Shown piece by piece: positions 54,164-60,873 of a DNA stretch of 64,000 nucleotides (position 1 is the stretch's first letter; each line of letters starts with the position of its first letter). Source of the DNA: Gammaproteobacteria bacterium (GTDB lineage: Bacteria; Pseudomonadota; Gammaproteobacteria; Eutrophobiales; Eutrophobiaceae); the NCBI GenBank assembly GCA_028279365.1, contig JANQNX010000014.1, positions 331,921 through 395,920 of the forward strand, given 5' to 3'. The notes beneath the pieces were generated by a model. It was not told the origin of the DNA. It saw only the letters and a list, made by a program, of their open reading frames with translations, and ran no database searches. The position numbers and the translations under genes were made by a program.

Positions 54164-54969
54164 GTCAGGAAAAAGTTAAAAATATTATTGAAGCCGCATT
54201 AATGGTTGCCAGTCAGCCGTTAAACCTAACCCGATTACTGTATTTGTTTGAAGAGGACAAAAGCTTTGAGCTGGAGCGCAGTGATATCCGCGCCGCAGTC
54301 GAGGAACTGCAGCAGGATTATCTGGAACGCGGCATAGAACTGGTTGAAGTCGCCAGCGGTTATCGAATACAGGCGAAAGAGGATTACTCCGAATGGGTCA
54401 ACCGCCTGTTTGACGAACGTCCGCCGCGCTATTCTCGCGCCTTGCTGGAAACGCTGGCCATTATCGCCTATCGACAGCCGATTACCCGCGCCGAGATTGA
54501 AGAAATTCGCGGTGTCAGTGTCAGCAGTACCATCGTTAAAACATTACAGGAGCGCGAATGGATTAAAGTCGTGGGCCAGCGGGACGTGCCGGGCAAGCCA
54601 TCTTTGTTAGCAACGACAAAACTATTCCTCGATTACTTCAACTTAAAGAAGCTTTCCGATTTACCTGCATTGGCCGACATTAAGGATTTCGATTCGATTA
54701 ATCCCGATTTATTTGAGTCGCTGGAAAAAGAGGGGCAAGCAGAAGCTGCGCCGGCAGCGGAAAACAACGAAACGCAGTCAGAGACTGAAGTAACAGACGA
54801 AACTGATTCTGTGGAACTGGTTGATGAGCCAAACGAAACCGCTGAGCTTGAAGAGGTCGTTGATGAGGAATCAAACTCCCCGGAATCTGAACAAGCAGAT
54901 ACTAGCGAAGCAGAAGATAACGATTCTGATGCGCCGCAAACTGCCAAGGTCATTCCATTTAATAATTAA
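54160..54969 (+). CDS. scpB: Segregation and condensation protein ScpB
   Basis: A 269-residue protein with two winged helices: IIEAALMVASQPLNLTRLLY and RALLETLAIIAYRQPITRAE, with VSVSSTIVKTLQEREWIKVV. The last 80 residues are highly acidic (ENNETQSETEVTDETDSVEL), a known feature in gammaproteobacterial ScpB. It helps compact and separate chromosomes with ScpA and SMC. Confidence 0.95.
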   Translation: MSQEKVKNIIEAALMVASQPLNLTRLLYLFEEDKSFELERSDIRAAVEELQQDYLERGIELVEVASGYRIQAKEDYSEWVNRLFDERPPRYSRALLETLAIIAYRQPITRAEIEEIRGVSVSSTIVKTLQEREWIKVVGQRDVPGKPSLLATTKLFLDYFNLKKLSDLPALADIKDFDSINPDLFESLEKEGQAEAAPAAENNETQSETEVTDETDSVELVDEPNETAELEEVVDEESNSPESEQADTSEAEDNDSDAPQTAKVIPFNN

Positions 54970-54986
54970 TTTCTTTTGCCATCAGC

Positions 54987-55733
54987 ATGGCTGAGCGAAT
55001 TCAAAAAGTACTGGCGAATGCCGGCCATGGCTCTCGTAGAAAGATTGAGGATCTGATCCGCGCCGGCAAGATTACCGTTAACGGCAAGACAGCTGAGCTA
55101 GGACAACAAATTGGCGAACGCGACCGCATCGCAATCAACGCAAAACCCATACGCCTGAATTTAAAACGCGAAAAGGTGTGCAAGGTCATGGGGTATTACA
55201 AACCAACTGGTGAAGTCTGCACGCGCAAAGACGAAAAGGGCCGTGCTACCGTGTTTGATAATCTACCTCGCGTGCGTAACGCGCGCTGGATCAACATAGG
55301 TCGGCTCGATATCAATACCACCGGCTTATTGTTATTCACGACAGATGGCGAGTTGGCGAATAAGTTGATGCACCCGTCGAACCAGATTGAGCGTGAGTAT
55401 GCTGTGCGGGTATTGGGTACAGCTAGCAAAGAACAACTCGCCGCTTTAAGAGAAGGCGTTCAACTGGAAGATGGTCTGGCCAAATTCACGGATATTGTCG
55501 ATTCCGGCGGTGAGGGTGCTAACCATTGGTATCACGTTGTCATCATGGAAGGCAAAAATCGAGAAGTCAGGAGGCTGTGGGAATCGCAGGGTCTTGCTGT
55601 CTCACGTTTGATTCGCACGCGCTTTGGCCCGTACGTCTTACCGCGCAGAAAACGGGTTGGCCAACATTGGCGCCTGGAGGAGGCCGACATACTGGCGTTA
55701 CAACAGGCGGCGAACTCTGAAAAGGATGAATGA
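54987..55733 (+). CDS. rluB: 23S rRNA pseudouridine synthase RluB-like
   Basis: A 248-residue pseudouridine synthase with an N-terminal S4 domain (RIQKVLANAGHGSRRKIEDL) and catalytic motif IGRLDINTTGLLLFTTDGEL, with Asp in R-L-D. In E. coli RluB modifies U2605 of 23S rRNA. It lacks the long basic tail of E. coli RluB. It follows scpB, the usual context for rluB, and overlaps the next gene by four bases. Confidence 0.92.
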   Translation: MAERIQKVLANAGHGSRRKIEDLIRAGKITVNGKTAELGQQIGERDRIAINAKPIRLNLKREKVCKVMGYYKPTGEVCTRKDEKGRATVFDNLPRVRNARWINIGRLDINTTGLLLFTTDGELANKLMHPSNQIEREYAVRVLGTASKEQLAALREGVQLEDGLAKFTDIVDSGGEGANHWYHVVIMEGKNREVRRLWESQGLAVSRLIRTRFGPYVLPRRKRVGQHWRLEEADILALQQAANSEKDE

Positions 55734-56371
55734 AAAAAGCGGAAAAACTAAACGCGCTCTATCAACGCTTATATAAAGAATACGGCCCGCAATATTGGTG
55801 GCCGGCTGAGACGCCGTTTGAAGTCATGGTCGGCGCCATACTTACGCAAAATACCGCCTGGACCAATGTCGAAAAGGCGATTAGCAATCTGAAACAAGCC
55901 AATGCCCTATCTGCACGGTACATTCATCACGCTGGACACGTCGAACTGGCCGAGTTAATCCGTCCCTCCGGCTATTTTAATGTGAAGACCAAACGGCTAA
56001 AAAATTTTGTCGGCTGGTTTATTGAAAACGGCAAATTCAACGGATTGAATAAGTTTGACGATAATACGCTGCGTCAGCATTTACTGGGCGTCAACGGTAT
56101 CGGGCCAGAAACTGCGGATGACATACTGCTGTATGCCTTTCAGCGGCCAGTATTTGTCATTGATGCCTATACTCGTCGTTTATTGTTGGCACTCAAACTG
56201 ATTGTCGGCAATGAATCCTATGAGACTTTGCGGGCGTTATTCGAGAAGTCGCTAGAGCCTGATGTTGTCCTGTTTCAGGAATATCATGCCCTGATCGTCA
56301 AACATGCGAAACAGCGTTGTTCAAAGCTCGCGGATTGTGGCCACTGTCGAGTCGAAAACCGGCGGTTTTAG
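55730..56371 (+). CDS. Endonuclease III-related HhH-GPD DNA glycosylase with incomplete Fe-S motif
   Basis: A 213-residue HhH-GPD base-excision enzyme. It has FEVMVGAILTQNTAWTNVEK at the start, the helix-hairpin-helix LLGVNGIGPETADDILLYAF, and the catalytic Asp in VFVIDAYTRRLL. At the C-terminus CSKLADCGHC gives three cysteines with C-x5-C-x2-C spacing, and no fourth, so a [4Fe-4S] cluster of the Nth type (C-x6-C-x2-C-x5-C) is doubtful. The LTQNTAWxNVEKA motif recalls the MagIII/Nth-related branch that removes alkylated bases. Substrate is uncertain. Confidence 0.85.
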   Translation: MKKAEKLNALYQRLYKEYGPQYWWPAETPFEVMVGAILTQNTAWTNVEKAISNLKQANALSARYIHHAGHVELAELIRPSGYFNVKTKRLKNFVGWFIENGKFNGLNKFDDNTLRQHLLGVNGIGPETADDILLYAFQRPVFVIDAYTRRLLLALKLIVGNESYETLRALFEKSLEPDVVLFQEYHALIVKHAKQRCSKLADCGHCRVENRRF

Positions 56372-56474
56372 TGAGAATTTGGCCTATCCGGGTGAATATA
56401 TGACGAAAATATTGATTTCGCGTATTGCTCTCTGTAACCTTTGCGGCCTTTTAATGCAGAGGAAAGATTGAGCA

Positions 56475-57227
56475 ATGTCAGAGCGCCAAAAACTGGTCGC
56501 GGCCAACTGGAAAATGAATGGCTCTTTGGCATCGAATCAGCCTCTGATTGCCGAGATAGTGGCAGGTCTGGGCGAGACCTCAGGTAGTGAAGTGGCAGTA
56601 TGCCCACCGTTTATTTACCTGTCTCAAATCGCGGATAGTTTACAAGGTAGCTCGGTGGTTTTGGGCGCGCAAAATGTCTCGCATCTGGATGCGGGCGCAT
56701 ACACCGGCGAAACGGCTGTCAGTATGCTTAAGGATTTCGGCTGCCAATACGTGATTGTCGGTCATTCGGAACGACGCAGCTTGTATGCCGAAACCGATGA
56801 GCGAGTTGCCGAGAAATTTTTACAGGTCGTTCAATCCGGCTTGCGGCCGATACTTTGCGTTGGCGAACTATTGGAAGAACGTGAAGCGGGCGAAACCGAA
56901 GACGTTATTGCCAGACAGTTGGATGCCGTGATTGAGTTAGCAGGCATAGAGAATTTTAGTCAGGCAGTGGTAGCTTATGAACCGGTTTGGGCAATAGGCA
57001 CAGGTAAGACCGCGACACCGGAACAGGCACAACAAGTACATGAGTTTATACGCTTGAGACTGGCCAGACATGACAGTGATGTGGCGGATGCCATCAGAAT
57101 TTTATATGGCGGCAGTGTCAAAGCCGATAATGCAGAACAACTTTTTAACATGGCAGATATTGACGGAGGTCTAATTGGTGGGGCATCACTCATCGCGCAA
57201 GACTTTTTAACGATCTGCAAAGCTTGA
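56475..57227 (+). CDS. tpiA: Triosephosphate isomerase
   Basis: A 250-residue TIM barrel enzyme interconverting dihydroxyacetone phosphate and glyceraldehyde-3-phosphate. Catalytic residues are seen in AANWKMNG (Lys), VIVGHSERR (His) and AYEPVWAIGTGKTATPEQAQ (Glu and loop 6), with YGGSVKADN for phosphate binding. ATG at 56475 follows AGAGGAAAG. It is followed after ten bases by secG. Confidence 0.97.
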   Translation: MSERQKLVAANWKMNGSLASNQPLIAEIVAGLGETSGSEVAVCPPFIYLSQIADSLQGSSVVLGAQNVSHLDAGAYTGETAVSMLKDFGCQYVIVGHSERRSLYAETDERVAEKFLQVVQSGLRPILCVGELLEEREAGETEDVIARQLDAVIELAGIENFSQAVVAYEPVWAIGTGKTATPEQAQQVHEFIRLRLARHDSDVADAIRILYGGSVKADNAEQLFNMADIDGGLIGGASLIAQDFLTICKA

Positions 57228-57237
57228 GGAAATACAC

Positions 57238-57618
57238 ATGGAAACACTCCAGACATTATTATTTGTATTACAGGTACTGGTTGCCGTAGCGCTGATTGGT
57301 TTTATATTAATTCAGCACGGTAAAGGCGCGGATGCCGGTGCTGCATTTGGTAGTGGTTCGTCGTCTACCGTTTTTGGTAGTCAGGGGTCGGGTGGTTTCA
57401 TGGTCAAAGTGACGACTGCACTGGCCGTTGTGTTTTTATTGAATAGTCTGGCGCTGGGTTATCTTGCAACTCAGCAGATTAAAAGCGCGCCTACGAGTTT
57501 ACTGGATCAACCCGGTCTGGACTTGCGTCAGGAAATCGTTGAAGACGATATCCCTGTTGTCACTGAAGAAGTTGCACCAGCAGAAGACAGCGACTTGCCG
57601 GATATTCCGGTTGAGTAA
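57238..57618 (+). CDS. secG: Preprotein translocase subunit SecG
   Basis: A 126-residue protein with two membrane helices (LLFVLQVLVAVALIGFILIQ and VKVTTALAVVFLLNSLALGY) and the conserved loop QHGKGADAGAAFGSGSSSTV FGSQGSGGF between them. It aids SecYE in protein export. The tail is acidic. The tpiA-secG-tRNA-Leu order is common in gammaproteobacteria. Confidence 0.96.
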   Translation: METLQTLLFVLQVLVAVALIGFILIQHGKGADAGAAFGSGSSSTVFGSQGSGGFMVKVTTALAVVFLLNSLALGYLATQQIKSAPTSLLDQPGLDLRQEIVEDDIPVVTEEVAPAEDSDLPDIPVE

Positions 57619-57631
57619 TCATTTCAAATCA

Positions 57632-57717
57632 GCCGATGTGGTGGAATTGGTAGACACGCTATCTTGAGGGGATAGTGGGCTTAGCCCGTGCCGGTTCGAC
57701 TCCGGCCATCGGCACCA
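57632..57717 (+). tRNA. leuU: tRNA-Leu(GAG)
   Basis: An 86-base class II tRNA with CCA encoded. Acceptor stem GCCGATG (57632-57638) pairs with CATCGGC (57707-57713), followed by ACCA. The anticodon loop reads TTGAGGG, anticodon GAG. The long variable arm and TTCGACTC T-loop are clear. Its 3' 54 bases are duplicated at 59562-59615, so it is the insertion site of a mobile element and is restored intact by it. Confidence 0.95.
57664..57717 (+). repeat. Left attachment repeat (3' part of tRNA-Leu)
   Basis: 54 bases from the anticodon loop to the CCA end, identical to 59562-59615 except one base (A at 57672 versus G at 59570). This is the classic footprint of a tyrosine-recombinase element that integrates in a tRNA 3' half. 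Confidence 0.85.
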
Positions 57718-57768
57718 CCTTTAAAATCATATACTTACATTACTTTTTCAGTGGTTTTAAAAATATCC

Positions 57769-57814
57769 TGAGACATAACTGAGACAATAATTTATGTCTC
57801 AAATTGTCTCAGTT
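57769..57814. repeat. Interleaved inverted repeats at the island left end
   Basis: Two inverted repeats overlap in an A-B-A'-B' order: TGAGACATAA (57769-57778) with TTATGTCTCA (57792-57801), and AACTGAGACAAT (57777-57788) with ATTGTCTCAGTT (57803-57814). All four arms share the TGAGACA core. They cannot all pair as one hairpin; recombinase or accessory-protein arm sites, or switching structures, are possible. Confidence 0.7.
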
Positions 57815-57954
57815 TAATTTTTTCCTAAACTTACAAAGGTTTATAGCAAAAACCAAGGTAGTGGCCTTAAATTATCAGATAGTTAGAAATCACATAAATG
57901 CTTGTTTGTTCATGATTTATACATATTTATGTGTTATAAAAATTTAAGATTTAA

Positions 57955-59151
57955 ATGGAATGCAATGCTATGGGACTAGATGTAAGAGTAAATCTTTATA
58001 AAGAGCTAGAGAAACACAGAGGCAACCCTTTAATCGTTTACATTACAAGCGATCGAAGAAACGCTGAAGGTAGTATATCTGGTGATGCTGTTGGTGAACT
58101 TTTAGACCAAATTCAAAAATTACCGTCTAATACAGAAACAATTGATTTGTTATTAGTTAGTCAGGGTGGTGATCCGACTGTTGCCTGGAGAATTGTTTCT
58201 TTAATTAGAGAACAAGTTAAAACCTTAAATGTATTAGTTCCACAAGCTGCATATAGCGCAGCAACATTAATTGCATTAGGTGCGGATGAAATAGTCATGC
58301 ATCCACATGGTAATCTTGGACCTACGGATCCTCAAATTACTGGCCCTGCTCAAGATGGCTCAGGGCCGATAAGATTTGGATCTGAAGATTTAGGAGCATT
58401 TTTAAAATTTGCAAAAGACGAAGTTGGATTGACCGATCAAGGGTATATGCAAGAAGCATTCAGTATGTTTTGTAGACAAGTTGGAGCAGTCCCAATAGGT
58501 GTAGCAGCAAGGAGCCTACAGTTATCAATAAGTATGGGTGAGAAACTTCTCAAATTACATATGACTGATGACAGCCAACAAAAAGAAGCGAGAGCAATTG
58601 CAGAGAAATTAACAAAAGATTTTTTTCATCATGGCTACCCTGTGAACCGAACGGAGGCAAAACAAATCGGTCTAAATATTTCTAGTAGAGATAAGAAAGT
58701 CGAATCTCTAATGTGGAAAATATGGTGTGATATTTCACAGGAATTAAATTTACGTAGGCCGTTTCTTGAAATTGAGGTACTTAAAAATGATCCAAATTGT
58801 GCAGATTTGTTTTCTGCAATACCTCATGCAAATATACCGGCTAATGCACCTCCTCAAGTAGCACAGCAAGTAGGTGCTCAAGTTACGGCTCAGATTGCCG
58901 TTAACCAGATACCATCTAGTAAATTTGAGACTATACATGCATTGATGGAGAGTTCGAGAATTGCTTCAAGATTTGTAACAGCTGGCATGGTTTTTGGATC
59001 AAGAACACCAGATATGAAGTTTAATATATCCAAACTTCATACTTCTCAAGCTTGGGAGTCTGTAAACTTAAGTAGTATTAAATCTTCAGTATCAAAGAAG
59101 AAAACGGCAAAGAAAAAGACAGCAAAGAAAAAGACTATAGTGAGTAGTTAA
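57955..59151 (+). CDS. SDH_sah-type (ClpP/SppA fold) serine protease-like protein with Lys-rich tail
   Basis: A 398-residue protein (393 if ATG 57970 is used; no strong ribosome site for either). Residues about 25-240 form a ClpP/crotonase fold of the serine dehydrogenase proteinase (SDH_sah) family: LLLVSQGGDPTVAW as the oxyanion Gly-Gly strand, Ser101 in QAAYSAATLIALGADEIVMH as the likely nucleophile, and PHGNLGPTDPQITG after it. Then comes a helical part and a tail of KKKTAKKKTAKKKT (about 381-394), which could bind DNA or RNA. No membrane helix is seen. It is the main cargo of the mini-island; a role in host or phage interference is possible but unproven. Confidence 0.75.
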   Translation: MECNAMGLDVRVNLYKELEKHRGNPLIVYITSDRRNAEGSISGDAVGELLDQIQKLPSNTETIDLLLVSQGGDPTVAWRIVSLIREQVKTLNVLVPQAAYSAATLIALGADEIVMHPHGNLGPTDPQITGPAQDGSGPIRFGSEDLGAFLKFAKDEVGLTDQGYMQEAFSMFCRQVGAVPIGVAARSLQLSISMGEKLLKLHMTDDSQQKEARAIAEKLTKDFFHHGYPVNRTEAKQIGLNISSRDKKVESLMWKIWCDISQELNLRRPFLEIEVLKNDPNCADLFSAIPHANIPANAPPQVAQQVGAQVTAQIAVNQIPSSKFETIHALMESSRIASRFVTAGMVFGSRTPDMKFNISKLHTSQAWESVNLSSIKSSVSKKKTAKKKTAKKKTIVSS

Positions 59152-59201
59152 GTTAATAATTATTAAAAAGTGATATTTTTAAAGAAATGGAAGAGAATAA
59201 A

Positions 59202-59393
59202 ATGGTAAATTTAAAAGATATGAAAATTATTAACAGTCCGCATAGGCTGAATAATTCTGCCTCTGTTGAGGATTCTGTTAATGTAATTACACCGCAAAAA
59301 TTGGATGTCCATGAAGTAATTAAGGTCATTGATAATAATGTTCTCGAAATTACTCAGCATGAAGTGTCAACGCCTGATATTAATTCAGCCTGA
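59202..59393 (+). CDS. Small island protein of unknown function
   Basis: A 63-residue product from ATG 59202, with GGAAGAG ahead (an ATG at 59187 would give 68 residues). It is polar with many Asn, Val and Ile (NSASVEDSVNVITPQKLDVH), no membrane helix and no known motif. It follows the protease-like gene by about 50 bases on the same strand, so it could be a partner or substrate, but nothing in the sequence proves it. Confidence 0.45.
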   Translation: MVNLKDMKIINSPHRLNNSASVEDSVNVITPQKLDVHEVIKVIDNNVLEITQHEVSTPDINSA

Positions 59394-59784
59394 TCCCAAA
59401 TTAAGAAACAGTTAAATTTATTTCGTATCTACACATATTCGAGCATTTTACATAATTCAAGATGATGTATGATTTTGTTTTATAATGTCCGATTATGTTC
59501 TGTCACAAGGTCTTATTTTTAATATAAAAATCATTAATTTAACCTTAATAGTATCGCAATATTGAGGGGGTAGTGGGCTTAGCCCGTGCCGGTTCGACTC
59601 CGGCCATCGGCACCAATTTAAAATCATTAGTTAAATTTACTAAAAATTATGTATTAAAAAAAAACGCTTGTGGTAACCACTTTTGATAGCTGTTTCTACG
59701 TGCCTTTCAAAATAACTTTTACTTTTTAATTGATTTAGTATCGTATAAGCTAAATTAGATGTATATGAATAGTAAGAGATAAAA
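59394..59784. other. Gap holding the right attachment repeat
   Basis: About 390 AT-rich bases. The only structured item is the tRNA-Leu 3' copy at 59562-59615. Just after it TTTAAAATCAT (from 59617) matches the bases just after the intact tRNA (from 57720), so similarity goes past the tRNA end. No gene is seen in the rest. Confidence 0.6.
59562..59615 (+). repeat. Right attachment repeat: tRNA-Leu 3' fragment
   Basis: 54 bases, 53 identical to the tRNA-Leu 3' end at 57664-57717. It has no 5' half and cannot be a functional tRNA; it is the displaced end of the original gene or the element's own att copy. Confidence 0.85.
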
Positions 59785-60423
59785 GTGACTTACAGATTGA
59801 CAATTTGCACAATTTTATTTTTCTTTAAAATAACAACTTTAAATGCTGCAGTAGTAGATTTTGAATCTGGTATTGGCGCTGGAGCAAATCTTTCAAATCT
59901 CTTAAGTTCATCAAATTTTAACTATGCTGGCTTATTTTGGGAGCAAGGTTTGCCTGGAGGCGGATCTCGCGGTAGAACTGGTTATTGGACTATACCCAGC
60001 TCTGTAAATAATTATCCTATTGGAAAACAAAATGTAGTCAACGCATGGGGGGCACTATTTTTAGGTATTTCATTTGGTTCGACTGTTAATGTAGAGGGTG
60101 CTTATTTTTCTGAACAAGGTAATGCAGGTTTATCTACAGATGGCATTAGAGTACACGGGTATCTAAATGGCAATAAAGTTGGTAACACAGATTGGTTTAA
60201 TGATATTGATAAGACGAATTCATGGTTTTCAATGAATTTGTTGAATGTAGACAGAATCGTTATTGAAGCGCAAGAAGTAGCTAATGGTGCTGGTATTTAT
60301 GGGATGGATAACCTTACCTATTCTGAAAACATTTCAGTAGTTCCCATTCCTTCCTCTATTTTATTCTTAGGTTGTGCGGTTTTTAGTTTAATTGTGTGTT
60401 CTAGAACAAAAATTGTTGATTAG
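59785..60423 (+). CDS. PEP-CTERM-like exported protein
   Basis: A 212-residue protein starting at GTG 59785. It has a signal peptide (ICTILFFFKITTLNA), a Gly/Asn-rich beta-type middle (VVDFESGIGAGANLSNLLSS, IRVHGYLNGNKVGNTDWFND) resembling many PEP-CTERM proteins, and a C-terminal VPIPSSILFLGCAVFSLIVC followed by SRTK: motif, membrane helix and basic residues, as in VPxP/PEP-CTERM sorting signals. Such proteins are processed by an exosortase and linked to exopolysaccharide. No exosortase is seen here. It lies just beyond the right tRNA repeat and is AT-rich. Confidence 0.72.
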   Translation: MTYRLTICTILFFFKITTLNAAVVDFESGIGAGANLSNLLSSSNFNYAGLFWEQGLPGGGSRGRTGYWTIPSSVNNYPIGKQNVVNAWGALFLGISFGSTVNVEGAYFSEQGNAGLSTDGIRVHGYLNGNKVGNTDWFNDIDKTNSWFSMNLLNVDRIVIEAQEVANGAGIYGMDNLTYSENISVVPIPSSILFLGCAVFSLIVCSRTKIVD

Positions 60424-60873
60424 TGTTTAGTATTTACTGAGTTTATGAATTCAGTTAATCCAACTTTACTGAAGGATTAATTTACTTTTTCTATTTCGGA
60501 TCTTTAACGTAATAATTCAGATGTTCTTCTTTCAATGCATCGATGACCGGTATGAGTTTTTCCGGTAACACGTATTGTTGATAAACCAGCCCGTTTTCTT
60601 TCAACTGCTCACCCCTGTTTTTCTTTTGGTTTTGCACTATCTTGCAAAACAACTATACGAAACTGCTCGAATTAACGATTTGATTTGCAAGTCGGGACTT
60701 TGTCATCTTTTTATAGGGAAAAAACAACATCAGCACTGTTAGTTAGTACCCTATCTTTCTGTAAAGGCTAATTTACAAAATTTTCAATGGAACTTTTATG
60801 TTAGTTTTTTTCATGTGTCTTTTTTTGTATGTGTTTATAAAAAAAATAATGTTTGTACGGGGGTAGAGTTGTA
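60424..60873. other. Gap with a gene remnant, upstream of the second TonB receptor
   Basis: 450 bases. On the minus strand from about 60619 to TAG at 60493-60491 there is an open stretch of about 40 codons (including GLVYQQYVLPEKLIPVIDAL) that looks like the end of a real protein. The frame just upstream changes, so it is probably a frameshifted fragment. The remainder (60620-60873) is AT-rich with no gene seen; it should contain the receptor promoter. Confidence 0.5.
60491..60619 (-). pseudogene. Possible C-terminal fragment of a broken gene
   Basis: About 42 codons on the minus strand ending in TAG: EQLKENGLVYQQYVLPEKLI then PVIDALKEEHLNYYVKDPK. The composition is that of a soluble alpha/beta protein end. 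Upstream in another frame lies RIVVLQDSAKPKEKQ, which would join it after one frameshift. No start codon or ribosome site is seen. I do not recognise the family. Confidence 0.4.

Larger units (their letters stand above)
57718..59615 (+). mobile_element. Integrase-less mini-island in tRNA-Leu(GAG)
   Basis: A 1.9 kb AT-rich segment bordered by direct repeats of the tRNA 3' end. It carries a protease-like gene, a small gene and, next to the left repeat, interleaved inverted repeats. No integrase, transposase or replication gene is present, so it would need an integrase supplied in trans or is the leftover of a larger element. Its base and codon use (AGA, ATA, AAA-rich) differ from the backbone before the tRNA. 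Confidence 0.8.

Noticed and set aside
59562-59615. Second tRNA-Leu gene
   Set aside because: It has only the 3' 54 bases with no acceptor 5' strand or D arm, so it is an att copy, not a tRNA.
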